Both the position numbers and the translations under genes were made by a program. The notes beneath the pieces are model-generated. The model worked only from the letters and a program-made list of their open reading frames with translations, was not told where the DNA came from and ran no database searches. A stretch of 14,326 bases of DNA from Bacteroidales bacterium (GTDB taxonomy: Bacteria; Bacteroidota; Bacteroidia; Bacteroidales; F082), in the NCBI GenBank assembly GCA_029933565.1, contig JAOZNY010000003.1, forward strand, positions 3,859-18,184, read 5' to 3'. Positions 1-6,844 of this stretch are shown piece by piece (the first letter of the stretch is position 1; each line of letters opens with the position of its first letter).

Positions 1-382
1 GAATTTCAGTTTAAAAACTTGAAGTGCTGAGTTTTTTTGGTTTCAAACGATTGCAGTTAAACAGGTTTTATGTATTAATCTGTGTTCGACATAAGAAATC
101 TAGCAAGGCTGCACGTTATCAACAATTTAAACAGCGCTGTCATATTGAGCGAAGCAAGCATGACGATAGTAATGCTTGTGAAGTCGAAATATCTCCCCCA
201 AAAGATGTTTTCTCCTTGGAGATTCTTCGACTCCACTGCGTTCCGCTCAGGATGACAGACCCTTTTCATTCTACAATTCAGGCAATTACTGGCTTTGTCT
301 ATTATACGCTTAAGTCGAACTGAGGTTCTTATTAAATACTACTCAAAACTCAAAAGTCTAAATCTTTACCCATCAATTTTAT
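1..382. other. non-coding stretch before the plus-strand gene block
   Basis: I see no convincing gene here. The frame open from base 1 ends at a stop at 28-30, which could be the tail of an upstream gene, but nine codons are too few to judge. Open frames on both strands across 24-323 are low quality and are explained by the palindromic repeat at 137-258. No tRNA or clear terminator is visible. The rest is AT-rich sequence leading to the promoter-like element at 383-390. Confidence 0.6.
137..258. repeat. 122-bp imperfect palindromic (dispersed-type) repeat
   Basis: Both ends read CTGTCAT inward. The left arm (137-196) and the reverse complement of the right arm (about 218-258) share CTGTCAT, TGAGCG, AGTCGAA and ATCTCC in the same order, so the unit could fold into a long hairpin. 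The left arm also holds a nested small hairpin, CAAGCAT (155-161) with ATGCTTG (172-178). The minus-strand translation contains CHPERNAVESKNL, a peptide typical of spurious ORFs over the GTCATCCTGAGCG-type repeats that are scattered through many bacterial genomes. No transposase lies beside it, so it would be a non-autonomous element. Copy number elsewhere cannot be seen from one window. Confidence 0.75.
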
Positions 383-390
383 TATTTTTG
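383..390 (+). promoter_or_regulatory. Bacteroidota-type -7 element upstream of the DUF481-like gene
   Basis: TATTTTTG matches the TAnnTTTG -7 consensus of Bacteroidota housekeeping promoters. It lies 19 bases before the ATG at 410, so transcription would start near 397 and give a leader of about 13 bases. A good TTTG box is not visible about 18 bases upstream (around 361-364 reads aatc), so this is a partial match. It is the only promoter-like site I see for the packed plus-strand genes that follow. Confidence 0.45.
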
Positions 391-409
391 CACCCAATTA
401 TTTTTTTTA

Positions 410-1429
410 ATGAAAAAACTAATAATAAGCCTGCTCTTTTTTGTAACTATATCTGCTTTCGGTCAGAAAACAGATACTATTGTTCATATTAATGGCAATA
501 TACTTACAGGCGAAATTAAGCGCCTTGATTATGGTATTATTACATTTAAAATGGATGGAATGGGAACCATTAAATATGAAATGGATAAGGTGCAGTCAAT
601 AAAATCACAGAAATATTTTGAAATAAAATTATCTAACGGCCTATACTACTTTGGTACTTTCGACACTTCCCATTATAAGAGAAAAGTAAAAGTTGTACTG
701 AGTGAAAGAATTGAGTTAATTGATGTTAGTAGCTTAATAGAAGTTTACCCCATAAAAAAGAACTTTTGGTTACGATTACATGGTAAATTCGATCTGGGTT
801 TTGATTTTAACAAAGGGAGTGGTATAGGAAATTTTAATTTTAACGGACTTCTTGGGTTTCGGAAACGAAAATCAAATCTTGAATTTTCATGGACTAATAA
901 TACTACTGGTCAGGCAGATACTATTACTTCTGCAAAAGCTGACATTACAGTTAACTACCAACGATATATAAAAAATAAATGGTCAGCAGGTTTACGTACA
1001 GGTGCCAACGAAAATACTGAAATGGGACTTGACCTAAGGCTTTTCCTGGCAGCTTCCGGAATTTGGGATATTGTACACAACAATAGAAATCGATTTTATC
1101 TTGAAGGTGGTTTAAGTGGAAACCGAGAGTGGTCAAATGGCGATACCACTGCCCTAAATAATATGGAAGCTATCATTTCTACTCAATACAGGTTATTTAA
1201 ATTTACTAATCCTGAGATTGACATTACTACTGATTTTACATTTTTCCCGAATTTAACTACTAAAGGAAGGCTGCGTCTTGAATATAATTTAAACACTAAG
1301 GTGGAAATCTTCAACGACTTTTATGTTGGTTTGAATTATTATTATAGTTTTGATAGTAAACCTATGTCAAGTACTGCTGCTAACGATGACTGGGGAATTA
1401 CAACTACATTTGGATATTCATTTCATTAA
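410..1429 (+). CDS. DUF481-like outer-membrane beta-barrel protein
   Basis: This 339-residue protein begins with a clear signal peptide (residues 1-19, MKKLIISLLFFVTISAFGQ). Residues 20-115 form a small beta-rich domain with the pattern IVHINGNILTGEIKRLDYG. Residues of about 120-339 alternate polar and aromatic residues in antiparallel-strand style (LRLHGKFDLGFDF, NFNFNGLLGF, FYVGLNYYYSF) and finish on an aromatic-rich TFGYSFH. This is the pattern of DUF481/YdiY-type outer-membrane proteins, which are predicted barrels of unknown substrate. The start is the ATG right after the promoter-like element and gives an immediate signal sequence. The stop lies 9 bases before rnpA, so the two are probably co-transcribed. 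Nothing shows a link between the protein and RNA processing. The family assignment is from sequence pattern, not alignment. Confidence 0.75.
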   Translation: MKKLIISLLFFVTISAFGQKTDTIVHINGNILTGEIKRLDYGIITFKMDGMGTIKYEMDKVQSIKSQKYFEIKLSNGLYYFGTFDTSHYKRKVKVVLSERIELIDVSSLIEVYPIKKNFWLRLHGKFDLGFDFNKGSGIGNFNFNGLLGFRKRKSNLEFSWTNNTTGQADTITSAKADITVNYQRYIKNKWSAGLRTGANENTEMGLDLRLFLAASGIWDIVHNNRNRFYLEGGLSGNREWSNGDTTALNNMEAIISTQYRLFKFTNPEIDITTDFTFFPNLTTKGRLRLEYNLNTKVEIFNDFYVGLNYYYSFDSKPMSSTAANDDWGITTTFGYSFH

Positions 1430-1438
1430 GTATTTTTT

Positions 1439-1840
1439 GTGGAGAAAAAAAGATTTACATTTTCAAAGGATGAGCGTTTGCATTCAAAAGTCTTAATTGA
1501 AGAACTGTTTGCAAAAGGAAAATCTTTTTTCAATTATCCATTTAAAGTATTAGTAAAAAAAATATCAACTGAAAAACAACAACTGCCCAGCATTTTGATT
1601 AGTGTTCCCAAGAGAACATTTAAAAAAGCAGTTGACAGAAATAGGATAAAACGCCTTATTAGAGAAGTATACAGACAAAATAAACATATCGTTTATGAGT
1701 TACAAAGTACAGAACCACATTCTTTTCATATTGCTTTCATTTATACAGCAAAATCAATACTTTCGTATCAGGAAATAGAAAGGAAAATAATTTTAATTTT
1801 GCAGACCATAAAAAATCAGGATGAAGTATCTGCTGACTAA
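1439..1840 (+). CDS. rnpA: ribonuclease P protein component
   Basis: This is the protein subunit of RNase P. It binds the catalytic RNA and helps remove 5' leaders from precursor tRNAs. The 133 residues fit the family length. The basic signature RNRIKRLIREVYR is at residues 67-79, preceded by SVPKRTFKKAVD, and the N-terminal pattern (SKDERLHSKVLIEELFAKGKSFF) is typical of Bacteroidota RnpA. The start is GTG at 1439, since no ATG precedes the conserved region and the upstream stop is only 9 bases away. The last 20 bases overlap yidD in another frame, the usual rnpA-yidD pairing that suggests coupled translation. The rpmH and dnaA genes often found upstream in other phyla are absent here. Confidence 0.95.
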   Translation: MEKKRFTFSKDERLHSKVLIEELFAKGKSFFNYPFKVLVKKISTEKQQLPSILISVPKRTFKKAVDRNRIKRLIREVYRQNKHIVYELQSTEPHSFHIAFIYTAKSILSYQEIERKIILILQTIKNQDEVSAD

Positions 1841-2042
1841 GTTTTTTATTTTTCTGATAAGGGTTTATCAATATACTTTGTCACCATTTATAGGGCGTTC
1901 ATGCCGTTATACACCAACTTGTTCGCATTATAGTGTTGAAGCACTTGAAAAATATGGCCCCTTTAAGGGTGGTTGGATGGCAGCAAAACGGATAGCATCG
2001 TGTAACCCGTGGGGGGGAAGTGGTTACGACCCTGTACCTTAA
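1821..2042 (+). CDS. yidD: membrane protein insertion efficiency factor YidD
   Basis: YidD is a small membrane-associated protein that aids insertion of inner-membrane proteins by the YidC/Sec route. The 73-residue product has the family hallmarks in order: an amphipathic N-terminus (LLTKFFIFLIRVYQ), LSPFIGRSCRYTPTCSHY at about 20-37, a Gly-Pro-Phe-Lys-Gly turn, an Arg and Cys in KRIASCNPW, and the terminal GYDPVP. The conserved cysteines are present. The ATG lies inside the 3' end of rnpA, consistent with translational coupling. It is full length for the family. Confidence 0.96.
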   Translation: MKYLLTKFFIFLIRVYQYTLSPFIGRSCRYTPTCSHYSVEALEKYGPFKGGWMAAKRIASCNPWGGSGYDPVP

Positions 2043-2061
2043 TTTATTGAAAGAAATTTAT

Positions 2062-3720
2062 ATGAAAATAAAAATATTACTAATTGCCGTTTTTTTTAGC
2101 ACTGCACTAATTGGGCAAAACAACAATAATTTTGAACTTTCAAAAAACCTTGAGATTTATGCCGACGTAATGCGTAAACTAAATCTTCAGTATGCCGATG
2201 AAATAAATCCTGGGGATCTTAGCAAAACTGCTATTGATGCAATGCTCAACCAACTAGATCCTTATACAGTTTATGTACCCGAATCGAAACTGGAAGATTT
2301 TGAGTTAATGACAAAAGGGGAATATGGTGGCATTGGCGCACTTATTCAAAAACAAGATGAATATGTTGTTGTTACTGAACCTTACGAAGGCTTCCCAGCC
2401 CAAAAATCAGGACTAAAGGCTGGCGACAGAATAATTGAGATTGATGGCGAATCAGCTGTTGGCAGAACATCAACAGAAGTAAGCGAGAAATTAAAGGGAG
2501 TTCCCGGCTCAGGTATGTCGATAGTTGTAATACCTTTTAACGACAGTATACCAACTACACATACTATAAACAGAGAAAAGATAAAGTTTCCAAACATACC
2601 TTATTACGGCATGTTAAATAATAATATTGGCTATATTAGTTTGATGCAGTTCAATCCAAATTCGGGTACAGAGGTAAAAAAAGCATTCACCGACCTTAAA
2701 GAGAATAATGATCTTGAAGGAATAATCCTTGATTTAAGAAACAATGGTGGTGGACTATTAAACGAAGCCGTTAATATTGTAAACACTTTTGTTCCTAGGG
2801 GAGAAATTGTAGTTACAACAAAAGGGAAACTTAAAGAAAGCACCATGATTCACAAAACAAAATCGGTTGCTCTCGATAAAAAAATTCCGGTTGTAATTCT
2901 TGTAAACGAAAACACAGCATCTGCTTCTGAAATTGTTGCAGGGACTTTGCAAGATTTGGACCGAGGAGTTGTAATTGGACAGAGAACTTATGGCAAAGGC
3001 TTGGTACAAAATGTAATGCCTCTTCCTTACAATTCAAAAATTAAAATTACAGTAGCAAAATACTATATTCCCAGTGGAAGATGTATTCAAGCTATTGATT
3101 ATTTTGATCACGAAAACAATGGTAGCGATGGTAAAATTCCTGACTCATTACTAACAGCCTACAAAACAAATGGAGGCAGGGAAGTTTTTGATGGAGCAGG
3201 TATTTTTCCTGATATCTATGTTGAACCAGTAAAGTTCAGCCAGATTAGTGCTGATTTGTACACAGGAAACTACATCTTTAATTTTGTAAATAAATTTGTT
3301 TATGAAAATTCAGAGATAAATAGCCCTGAATTATTCTTCGTCAGCGATGAAACATATAACGATTTTAAGGATTATGTAATAAATCAGGATTTTGATTATT
3401 TAACAGAAACTGAATTATTAATAGACAGGCTGAACAAAAGTGCTGAAAGGGAGAATTATCTTGAAGCCATTAAACAGCAACTCGAAGAACTTGATGAAAC
3501 TATTAAGGAAGAAAAAAAATCTGACATTGATAAGTTCAGGACCGAAATTGAAGAAATGTTGAGGATTGAGATAATCACCAGATATTACTATCAAAAAGGT
3601 AAATTAATTGCCTCACTTGAAAATGATAAAGAAGTTGATGAAGCAATTAGGGTACTCACCGAAACTGATGTTTATAAATCTATCCTTGATGGAACTTATG
3701 CAAAAAACGATAACAAATAA
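2062..3720 (+). CDS. S41 family C-terminal processing protease with PDZ domain
   Basis: This predicted exported serine protease of the Prc/CtpA group cleaves proteins near their C-termini in the periplasm. I chose the ATG at 2062 because it gives a signal peptide at once (MKIKILLIAVFFSTALIGQ). A longer GTG frame from 2020 overlaps yidD and adds no conserved sequence. The resulting 552 residues hold a PDZ domain at about 87-165, the S41 core motif LDLRNNGGG, then TASASEI with the predicted nucleophile Ser287. The general-base Lys312 is in TYGKG, 25 residues later, the same spacing as in E. coli Prc. A charged, helical C-terminal region of about 130 residues follows. The gene is 19 bases after yidD and 10 bases before the ligase-like gene. 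Its substrate is not evident; an envelope role alongside yidD is an inference. Confidence 0.92.
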   Translation: MKIKILLIAVFFSTALIGQNNNNFELSKNLEIYADVMRKLNLQYADEINPGDLSKTAIDAMLNQLDPYTVYVPESKLEDFELMTKGEYGGIGALIQKQDEYVVVTEPYEGFPAQKSGLKAGDRIIEIDGESAVGRTSTEVSEKLKGVPGSGMSIVVIPFNDSIPTTHTINREKIKFPNIPYYGMLNNNIGYISLMQFNPNSGTEVKKAFTDLKENNDLEGIILDLRNNGGGLLNEAVNIVNTFVPRGEIVVTTKGKLKESTMIHKTKSVALDKKIPVVILVNENTASASEIVAGTLQDLDRGVVIGQRTYGKGLVQNVMPLPYNSKIKITVAKYYIPSGRCIQAIDYFDHENNGSDGKIPDSLLTAYKTNGGREVFDGAGIFPDIYVEPVKFSQISADLYTGNYIFNFVNKFVYENSEINSPELFFVSDETYNDFKDYVINQDFDYLTETELLIDRLNKSAERENYLEAIKQQLEELDETIKEEKKSDIDKFRTEIEEMLRIEIITRYYYQKGKLIASLENDKEVDEAIRVLTETDVYKSILDGTYAKNDNK

Positions 3721-3730
3721 TTAGGGTAGT

Positions 3731-5401
3731 TTGATCAAATCCAATACAAATATCCATTCGGGAGCATATTTTATTACCCTGGTACTACTTGTGATAAGTA
3801 TTCCCCTTTCTAAATTTATGATGAGCATCAGCGAATTTATGCTGCTGTTCTTATGGCTGTGGTCGGGCTTTTCATTTAGCATTAGTCATAGATTTTTTAA
3901 TCTTGGAGGAATATTTAAAGGAAGTTTACATTTTTTAAAATACTTTTTTGTACTTGCATATTCCAATATTATAGAAAAATTTAGTCTGTTTTTTAAAAAC
4001 AAAGCAGCAGTTGCATTTTCTCTCATTTACCTTTTACATATAATTGGGTCATTCTATTCTTCCGACTTCAACTATGTTCTTAAGGATCTTAGGATAAAGG
4101 TGCCATTAATCTTGTTTCCAGTAGTTTTTGCTACTATGGAAAAGATTAATTATAGAAAATTCAGGATACTAATGCTGTTTTATGTGATGGCTATTCTTGC
4201 TGGTTCATTCATTAGTTTCTGGTTATTAATTCAAAAAAACTTTATTGATATTAGAGAAATATCACCATTTATCTCATCAATCAGGTTTAGCTTAAACCTT
4301 AGTTTTGGGTTTTTTATACTCCTTTACTTCATTATTATAGATAATAAATTTGCCCTTTTGCTAAAATTACTATTTGCCTTGATAGCCATCTGGTTTTTTG
4401 TTTTCATCATTCTTCTGGAGTCGGTTACAGGTTTCATTATTGTACTCTTAATTAGTTTAGGCTTTTTGTGGTGGCATATGTTTCAGGCAAGAAGAGTATT
4501 GTACAAAATAATTATGATTCTAATAATTATTGTAATTCCAGCCGGAATTGTTTTTAAAATAATAAGCATAGTCGATAAGGCTACCACATCCCCAATAATC
4601 AATTTTAATAATCTTGACAAATATAGCAGCAAAGGAAACATTTATTATCACGATACCATCGACCATAGAGTTGAAGATGGTAGGTTTGTTGGTCTTTACA
4701 TTTGTGAAGAAGAAATGCGCCATGCTTGGAATGAACGTAGCAATATTGATTTTGACAAATCGGGGGGAAATGGCCACAGTATTAAAGAAGGCCTTTTAAG
4801 GTATTTAACTTCATTAGATTTACGAAAAGACTATGATGGTGTTTACGGCCTCTCGGAATGGGATATCAAAATGATTGAAAATGACTGTGCAAACGTAAAT
4901 TATGTTAGAAATCCAGGATTTAAAACCAGAATTCTTAAAATTTTAAAAGGCTACGAAGTTTATAATTTAACAGGAAACCCAAGCGGTAGTTCGGTTATGC
5001 AAAGGATAGAATACCTTAAAGCTTCGTTGGCAGTAATAAAAGAGAACTGGTTAACAGGAGTGGGTACCGGCGATCTGGAGGTTAGTCTTTACAATAAATA
5101 TGATGAAATGGGGTCTTTGCTTAAGGATGAGTTTAGATATCATGCGCATAATCAGTTTTTTGCAATGTTGATTAGTTTTGGAATATTTGGATTTTTGATC
5201 TTTATTTACGCTTTAATCTATCCACCTATAGTTACAAGGAATTTCAATGATTATTTCTTTATTGTTTTCTTTTTTATAATGATTATCTCAATGTTTTCGG
5301 ATGACACTTTGGAAACACAGGCCGGAGTTACTTTGTTCGCTTTCTTTTATACATTTCTAATGTTTGGTAAAACAAATTCGAATGCATATTTTAGCAAATA
5401 A
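3731..5401 (+). CDS. O-antigen ligase-like (Wzy/WaaL superfamily) polytopic membrane protein
   Basis: This 556-residue protein has many hydrophobic segments: about ten between residues 11 and 285, then three after 475. Between them lies a polar region of about 190 residues (285-475). Near the end of that region are the superfamily features RIEYLKASLAVIKENW, LTGVGTGD and HAHNQFFAMLISFGIFGF (about 471-488). In WaaL and Wzy-type enzymes this large outer loop carries the conserved Arg and His used to join or polymerise undecaprenyl-linked glycans. Here the family match rests mainly on the loop end and topology, and the acceptor is unknown. The start is TTG at 3731, preceded by a GGG-containing spacer, because no ATG occurs before the first membrane segment. 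The next ATGs, at residues 30-31, would cut that segment. No glycosyltransferase or sugar-nucleotide gene is nearby. Confidence 0.75.
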   Translation: MIKSNTNIHSGAYFITLVLLVISIPLSKFMMSISEFMLLFLWLWSGFSFSISHRFFNLGGIFKGSLHFLKYFFVLAYSNIIEKFSLFFKNKAAVAFSLIYLLHIIGSFYSSDFNYVLKDLRIKVPLILFPVVFATMEKINYRKFRILMLFYVMAILAGSFISFWLLIQKNFIDIREISPFISSIRFSLNLSFGFFILLYFIIIDNKFALLLKLLFALIAIWFFVFIILLESVTGFIIVLLISLGFLWWHMFQARRVLYKIIMILIIIVIPAGIVFKIISIVDKATTSPIINFNNLDKYSSKGNIYYHDTIDHRVEDGRFVGLYICEEEMRHAWNERSNIDFDKSGGNGHSIKEGLLRYLTSLDLRKDYDGVYGLSEWDIKMIENDCANVNYVRNPGFKTRILKILKGYEVYNLTGNPSGSSVMQRIEYLKASLAVIKENWLTGVGTGDLEVSLYNKYDEMGSLLKDEFRYHAHNQFFAMLISFGIFGFLIFIYALIYPPIVTRNFNDYFFIVFFFIMIISMFSDDTLETQAGVTLFAFFYTFLMFGKTNSNAYFSK

Positions 5402-5410
5402 ATTATTAAA

Positions 5411-5908
5411 GTGAAAAAAATAAAAATTAGTATTAGTTTATCAGAATATGCCGAAGGGGAGGCTCTGCCTAAAGGCGATGAATTATTGATAAATGAGGCT
5501 ACAACAGCTCTAGAAACCTCTTATGCCCCTTATTCACAATTTAGTGTTGGGGCGGCAGTACTACTTGAAAATGGTGAAGTTATTCGCGGCAGCAATCAAG
5601 AGAACACCGCCTATCCATCAGGTCTTTGTGCCGAAAGAGTAGCTATTTTTACTGCTAAATCCAAATATCCCAAAATGGCAATTAAGGCCATTGCCATAAC
5701 CGCACATACCGATAATTTTGAAATTAACACGCCCATTACTCCCTGTGGTGCTTGCCGTCAGGTTATTGCCGAAACATAAAAACGACAGGATAAAAAAATA
5801 AAAATATTAATGAAAGGGCATTCAGGTCCAACATTAAGTGTTGATGGTATTGAGTCGTTGCTGCCTCTTGTATTTCACGAAGAAAAATTAAAAAAACAAA
5901 TAAAATGA
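5411..5908 (+). pseudogene. cdd: cytidine deaminase interrupted by an in-frame TAA
   Basis: Cytidine deaminase converts cytidine and deoxycytidine to uridine and deoxyuridine in pyrimidine salvage. The frame opens at GTG 5411 with MKKIKI, a start typical of the Bacteroidota enzyme. It shows YAPYSQFSVGAAV (38-50), the zinc and proton-shuttle motif CAE (73-75), and PCGAC (111-115). A TAA at 5777-5779 ends it at residue 122. The same frame then continues without another stop for 42 codons: KRQDKKIKILMKGHSG, then ESLLPLVF, the usual C-terminal part, to a TGA at 5906-5908. Length counting the TAA as one codon would be 165, normal for the family. Family members usually read IAETEKRQ here, so the change is probably GAA to TAA, one base. 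All catalytic motifs precede the stop, but the last strand and helices are lost. The alternatives are a recent nonsense mutation, a sequencing or assembly error, or readthrough. The shorter product would be 5411-5779. Confidence 0.85.
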
Positions 5909-6768
5909 AAAAGATACTAATTGTAATGGCCATCTTTATGGGTTTAAGTGCTTTTAAAAGTGATAAACCTGCCTACAGAATCTTCAATCAGGAAGGTAAA
6001 AAAGTAAAATATAAGAAATTACTTGAGGCAGCTAAGGATGCTGATGTTGTGTTTTTTGGCGAACTGCATAACAACCCAATATGCCATTGGCTACAATTTG
6101 AACTCACAAAAGATATTTATACTGAAAAGAATGGTGCAATTGTTCTGGGTGCAGAAATGTTCGAAGCCGACAACCAATTGATCTTAAACGAATATCTTGC
6201 AGGTAATATCAGTAAAAAGAGTTTTGAAAAAGAAGCCCGTTTGTGGCCTAACTACGAAACAGATTACAAACCACTAGTGGAGTTCGCAAAAGACAGCAGC
6301 CTTACTTTTGTTGCTACTAACGTTCCAAGGCGTTATGCTTCTGTTGTTTACAAAAAGGGCTTTGAAGGTCTCGAAGAACTTTCTGCTGAGGCAAAATCAT
6401 ATTTTGCTCCAATGCCAATTGAGTACGATCCTGAACTTAAGGGTTATAAAGACATGCTTGAACAAATGGAACTGATGGGTCATGGCAACGAAAACTTCCC
6501 AAAAGCACAAGCAATAAAAGATGCAACCATGGGATATTCAATTGCAGAATTTGCTGAAACCGGCAAAACATTTATCCATTACAATGGCACTTACCATTCA
6601 AATAACTTTGAGGGTACACTTTGGTATTTGAACAAATACAAGCCGGGCTTAAAAATTATAACTATTGCTTCAGTTGAGCAATCTGAAATTGAAGATCTTG
6701 ACGAAGAAAGTTTAAATTTAGCCGACTTTATTTTAGTTGTTACCGAAACAATGACCAAGACAAATTAG
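5905..6768 (+). CDS. ChaN-like (DUF399) exported protein
   Basis: This 287-residue protein resembles ChaN, a haem-binding envelope lipoprotein of Campylobacter, within the EreA/ChaN-like fold. Visible family features are FGELHNNPICHW (about 51-62), LGAEMFEADNQ (about 81-91), RLWPNY, and HYNGTYHSNNFEG with two histidines (225 and 231). The N-terminus (MKKILIVMAIFMGLSAF) is a short export signal, but there is no lipobox cysteine, so unlike ChaN it is not an obvious lipoprotein. The ATG overlaps the distal cdd TGA as ATGA, a sign of translational coupling to cdd. The premature cdd stop lies about 130 bases upstream and might weaken that coupling. Haem or metal binding is inferred from the family only. 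It is the last gene before the terminator. Confidence 0.82.
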   Translation: MKKILIVMAIFMGLSAFKSDKPAYRIFNQEGKKVKYKKLLEAAKDADVVFFGELHNNPICHWLQFELTKDIYTEKNGAIVLGAEMFEADNQLILNEYLAGNISKKSFEKEARLWPNYETDYKPLVEFAKDSSLTFVATNVPRRYASVVYKKGFEGLEELSAEAKSYFAPMPIEYDPELKGYKDMLEQMELMGHGNENFPKAQAIKDATMGYSIAEFAETGKTFIHYNGTYHSNNFEGTLWYLNKYKPGLKIITIASVEQSEIEDLDEESLNLADFILVVTETMTKTN

Positions 6769-6786
6769 GAGAAAATTTATCTCAAC

Positions 6787-6824
6787 AAAAAAACCCGCTC
6801 CATTAAAATGAAGCGGGTTTTTTT
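6787..6824. terminator. bidirectional intrinsic terminator
   Basis: An ACCCGCT (6793-6799) and AGCGGGT (6812-6818) stem closes a loop extended by CAT/ATG pairing around TAAA. A run of seven A bases (6787-6793) precedes it and seven T bases (6818-6824) follow. On either strand this reads as a GC-rich hairpin followed by a U-tract. It sits 18 bases after the ChaN-like stop and 20 bases beyond the infB stop, so it can end both convergent transcripts. Confidence 0.93.
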
Positions 6825-6844
6825 ATGCTTAAATTTTAAGTGAA

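Noticed and set aside
24..323. 99-residue plus-strand ORF and 64-residue minus-strand ORF (75-269)
   Set aside because: They run across the palindromic repeat, show no domain, and the minus-strand one contains the spurious repeat peptide CHPERNAVESKNL.
1431..1439. TATTTTTTG as a promoter for rnpA
   Set aside because: Spacing between TA and TTTG is one base too long for TAnnTTTG, and it abuts the GTG start.
2020..2061. Longer start (GTG 2020) for the S41 protease
   Set aside because: It overlaps yidD, adds non-conserved residues, and would bury the signal peptide that begins exactly at ATG 2062.
5811..5908. A separate small gene starting at ATG 5811
   Set aside because: It is the in-frame C-terminal part of cdd, with matching family sequence, not an independent gene.
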